Positions 4,790 to 5,678 of a DNA stretch of 5,678 bases are shown in pieces. The notes beneath the pieces were generated by a model, which was given only the letters and a program-made list of their open reading frames with translations, ran no database searches and was not told the DNA's origin. Source of the stretch: Planctomycetaceae bacterium (GTDB lineage Bacteria > Planctomycetota > Planctomycetia > Pirellulales > Pirellulaceae); assembly GCA_007129635.1 (NCBI GenBank), contig SKVE01000085.1, positions 1-5,678 on the forward strand, in the 5' to 3' direction. Position 1 is the stretch's first letter. Each line of letters opens with the position of its first letter. Position numbers and translations under genes: made by a program.

Positions 4790-5678
4790 ATGAAATCTCA
4801 ACAACGTCACGAAATGCAAACCAACGAACTGGCCGATCGACTAGGCAAATGGCTGCAAAGCGTCAAGCCCTACTGGCATCAAATCGCGCTCGGCGCCGTG
4901 GTCTTGGTCGTGGTGGCAATCGTGGCCGTCTACTTTAACAACCAGCGACTTGCCAGGATCGCAGCCGGTTGGAGCGATTACTTTCAGGCTTTTGCCATGC
5001 GAGACCCGCAGGCGCTCAGCGAGGTAGCTCGTCTGCACAGCGGAAACCCCGCCGCCTTGTGGGCCGAACAGGCCGCGGGCGACCTGATGTTGGCCACCGG
5101 CGCCGGCCAGATATTTTCCGATCGGGAGCAGGCGGAACAGTCGTTGCGAAGTGCGGAAGGACATTTCCTGGCCGTAGAACAAGCCGCCGCCCGACAACCG
5201 ATGTTGCTCACCCGCGCTCGCTACGGTTTGGCTCAAACCTACGAAACGCTGTCAGACACCGAGAAAGCACGGACCTATTACGAAAAAGTCTTGCAAGCCG
5301 AACCCGATTCCGCTTTGGGCCGCGTTGCAAAAGATCGGTTTGACGAGTTGGCCGGGGATGCAACCGAACGATGGTACGCTTGGTTCGACCGACAGGAACC
5401 GCCTCAGCCAGAAACTGGATTGGGTGGTTTCGATCCCCAGGTCCCCGATGACTTGGATCGGTTGCCCAGTTATCCCGATCTGTCCTTCCCAGGCGCAGAA
5501 CCCCCAAGTGTGGCACCACTAGTTCCACCGGAAGGGCACATCTTAGACGACCCAGTTGACCCGGTTGACGGATCGGACACATCGGACACATCGGACACAT
5601 CGGACACATCGGACACATCGGACACATCGGACGGGTCGGACACATCGGACGGGTCGGACACATCGGACGGGTCGGACA
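4790..5678 (+). CDS. Membrane-anchored TPR-like protein with aspartate-repeat tail (3' end outside window)
   Basis: The frame is open from ATG 4790 to the window edge (296 codons seen, no stop). Residues 1-30 are polar and cytoplasmic; 31-49 form one transmembrane helix; the rest should face the periplasm. Residues about 55-190 are helical and alanine-rich, with a TPR-like repeat at about 141-174 (ARYGLAQTYETLSDTEKA, then YYEKVLQAEP). This layout, a short N-terminus, one helix, then TPRs, resembles YfgM-type proteins and many planctomycete TPR proteins; the likely role is as a scaffold for envelope proteins, which is inference. Residues 203-253 are rich in proline and acidic residues. From D254 to D296 every third residue is aspartate, first as DPV, then as SDT and SDG repeats. 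ATG 4790 is chosen because it precedes the helix and protein-like sequence; the binding site is poor (GGCGAG lies directly against the ATG). An alternative ATG at 4814 has none either. Low-complexity tail length may vary between strains. Confidence 0.87.
   Translation, partial: MKSQQRHEMQTNELADRLGKWLQSVKPYWHQIALGAVVLVVVAIVAVYFNNQRLARIAAGWSDYFQAFAMRDPQALSEVARLHSGNPAALWAEQAAGDLMLATGAGQIFSDREQAEQSLRSAEGHFLAVEQAAARQPMLLTRARYGLAQTYETLSDTEKARTYYEKVLQAEPDSALGRVAKDRFDELAGDATERWYAWFDRQEPPQPETGLGGFDPQVPDDLDRLPSYPDLSFPGAEPPSVAPLVPPEGHILDDPVDPVDGSDTSDTSDTSDTSDTSDTSDGSDTSDGSDTSDGSD
5573..5678 (+). repeat. 9-base tandem repeat coding Ser-Asp-Thr / Ser-Asp-Gly
   Basis: Eleven complete units and one partial unit of TCGGAC plus ACA or GGG run to the window edge. 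The first six units are all TCGGACACA. From unit seven the third codon alternates GGG, ACA, GGG, ACA, GGG, so the array shifts from a 9-base to an 18-base higher-order period. The unit is a multiple of three, so slippage keeps the reading frame. The array is in frame with the TPR gene and follows two diverged 9-base units (GACCCAGTT, GACCCGGTT) just upstream. Its true length is unknown. Confidence 0.97.

Noticed and set aside
5208..5663. Minus-strand frame rich in Met-Cys-Pro repeats
   Set aside because: It is the reverse reading of the Ser-Asp-Thr repeat. The plus-strand frame continues a membrane-TPR protein with a promoter and normal composition, so the cysteine-rich frame is a shadow.
5573..5678. 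CRISPR-like or non-coding repeat array
   Set aside because: Units are contiguous without spacers, only 9 bases long, and in frame with a gene, so it is a coding tandem repeat.

Overview
The window looks like an ordinary stretch of chromosome from a planctomycete, probably of the Pirellula/Rhodopirellula type. That assignment is inference. It rests on moderately high G+C, weak or variable ribosome binding sites, short gene clusters separated by gaps, and the particular mix of an HtrA-type protease, a GAF-containing sigma-54 activator and a membrane-anchored TPR protein with a low-complexity tail. No rRNA, tRNA, CRISPR array, insertion sequence or phage gene is visible.

Layout. At 207-653 (+) is a DksA/TraR-family C4 zinc-finger protein with the acidic coiled-coil-tip motif of true DksA. 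It is followed 35 bases later by an exported HtrA/Deg-type serine protease with one PDZ domain (689-1837, +). The two are probably co-transcribed and form a plausible stress-response pair. Facing them, 25 bases away, is a pterin-4a-carbinolamine dehydratase on the minus strand (1863-2225). It starts at GTG and has a good Shine-Dalgarno sequence and a near-consensus sigma-70-type promoter. A 195-base divergent intergenic region separates it from a complete sigma-54 activator (2421-4340, +) with GAF, AAA+ and Fis-type helix-turn-helix domains. This region carries the dehydratase promoter, a weaker candidate promoter for the activator and an interrupted inverted repeat.

From 4341 to 4789 there is no confident gene. 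On the minus strand, about 4352-4541 reads like the start of a small secreted protein, but the frame has no stop in the right place. A one-base change in a run of six G would repair it, so it is either a decayed gene or a sequence error. The same gap holds a good promoter (4702-4731) for the last gene.

The last gene (4790 to the window edge, +) has no stop in the window. It encodes an inner-membrane-anchored protein with a TPR-like periplasmic part, a proline-rich acidic linker, and a tail in which every third residue is aspartate for at least 15 aspartates, written by a 9-base tandem repeat. This tail is the most unusual thing in the window. I did not find evidence for a novel multi-gene system; the other genes belong to well-known families.
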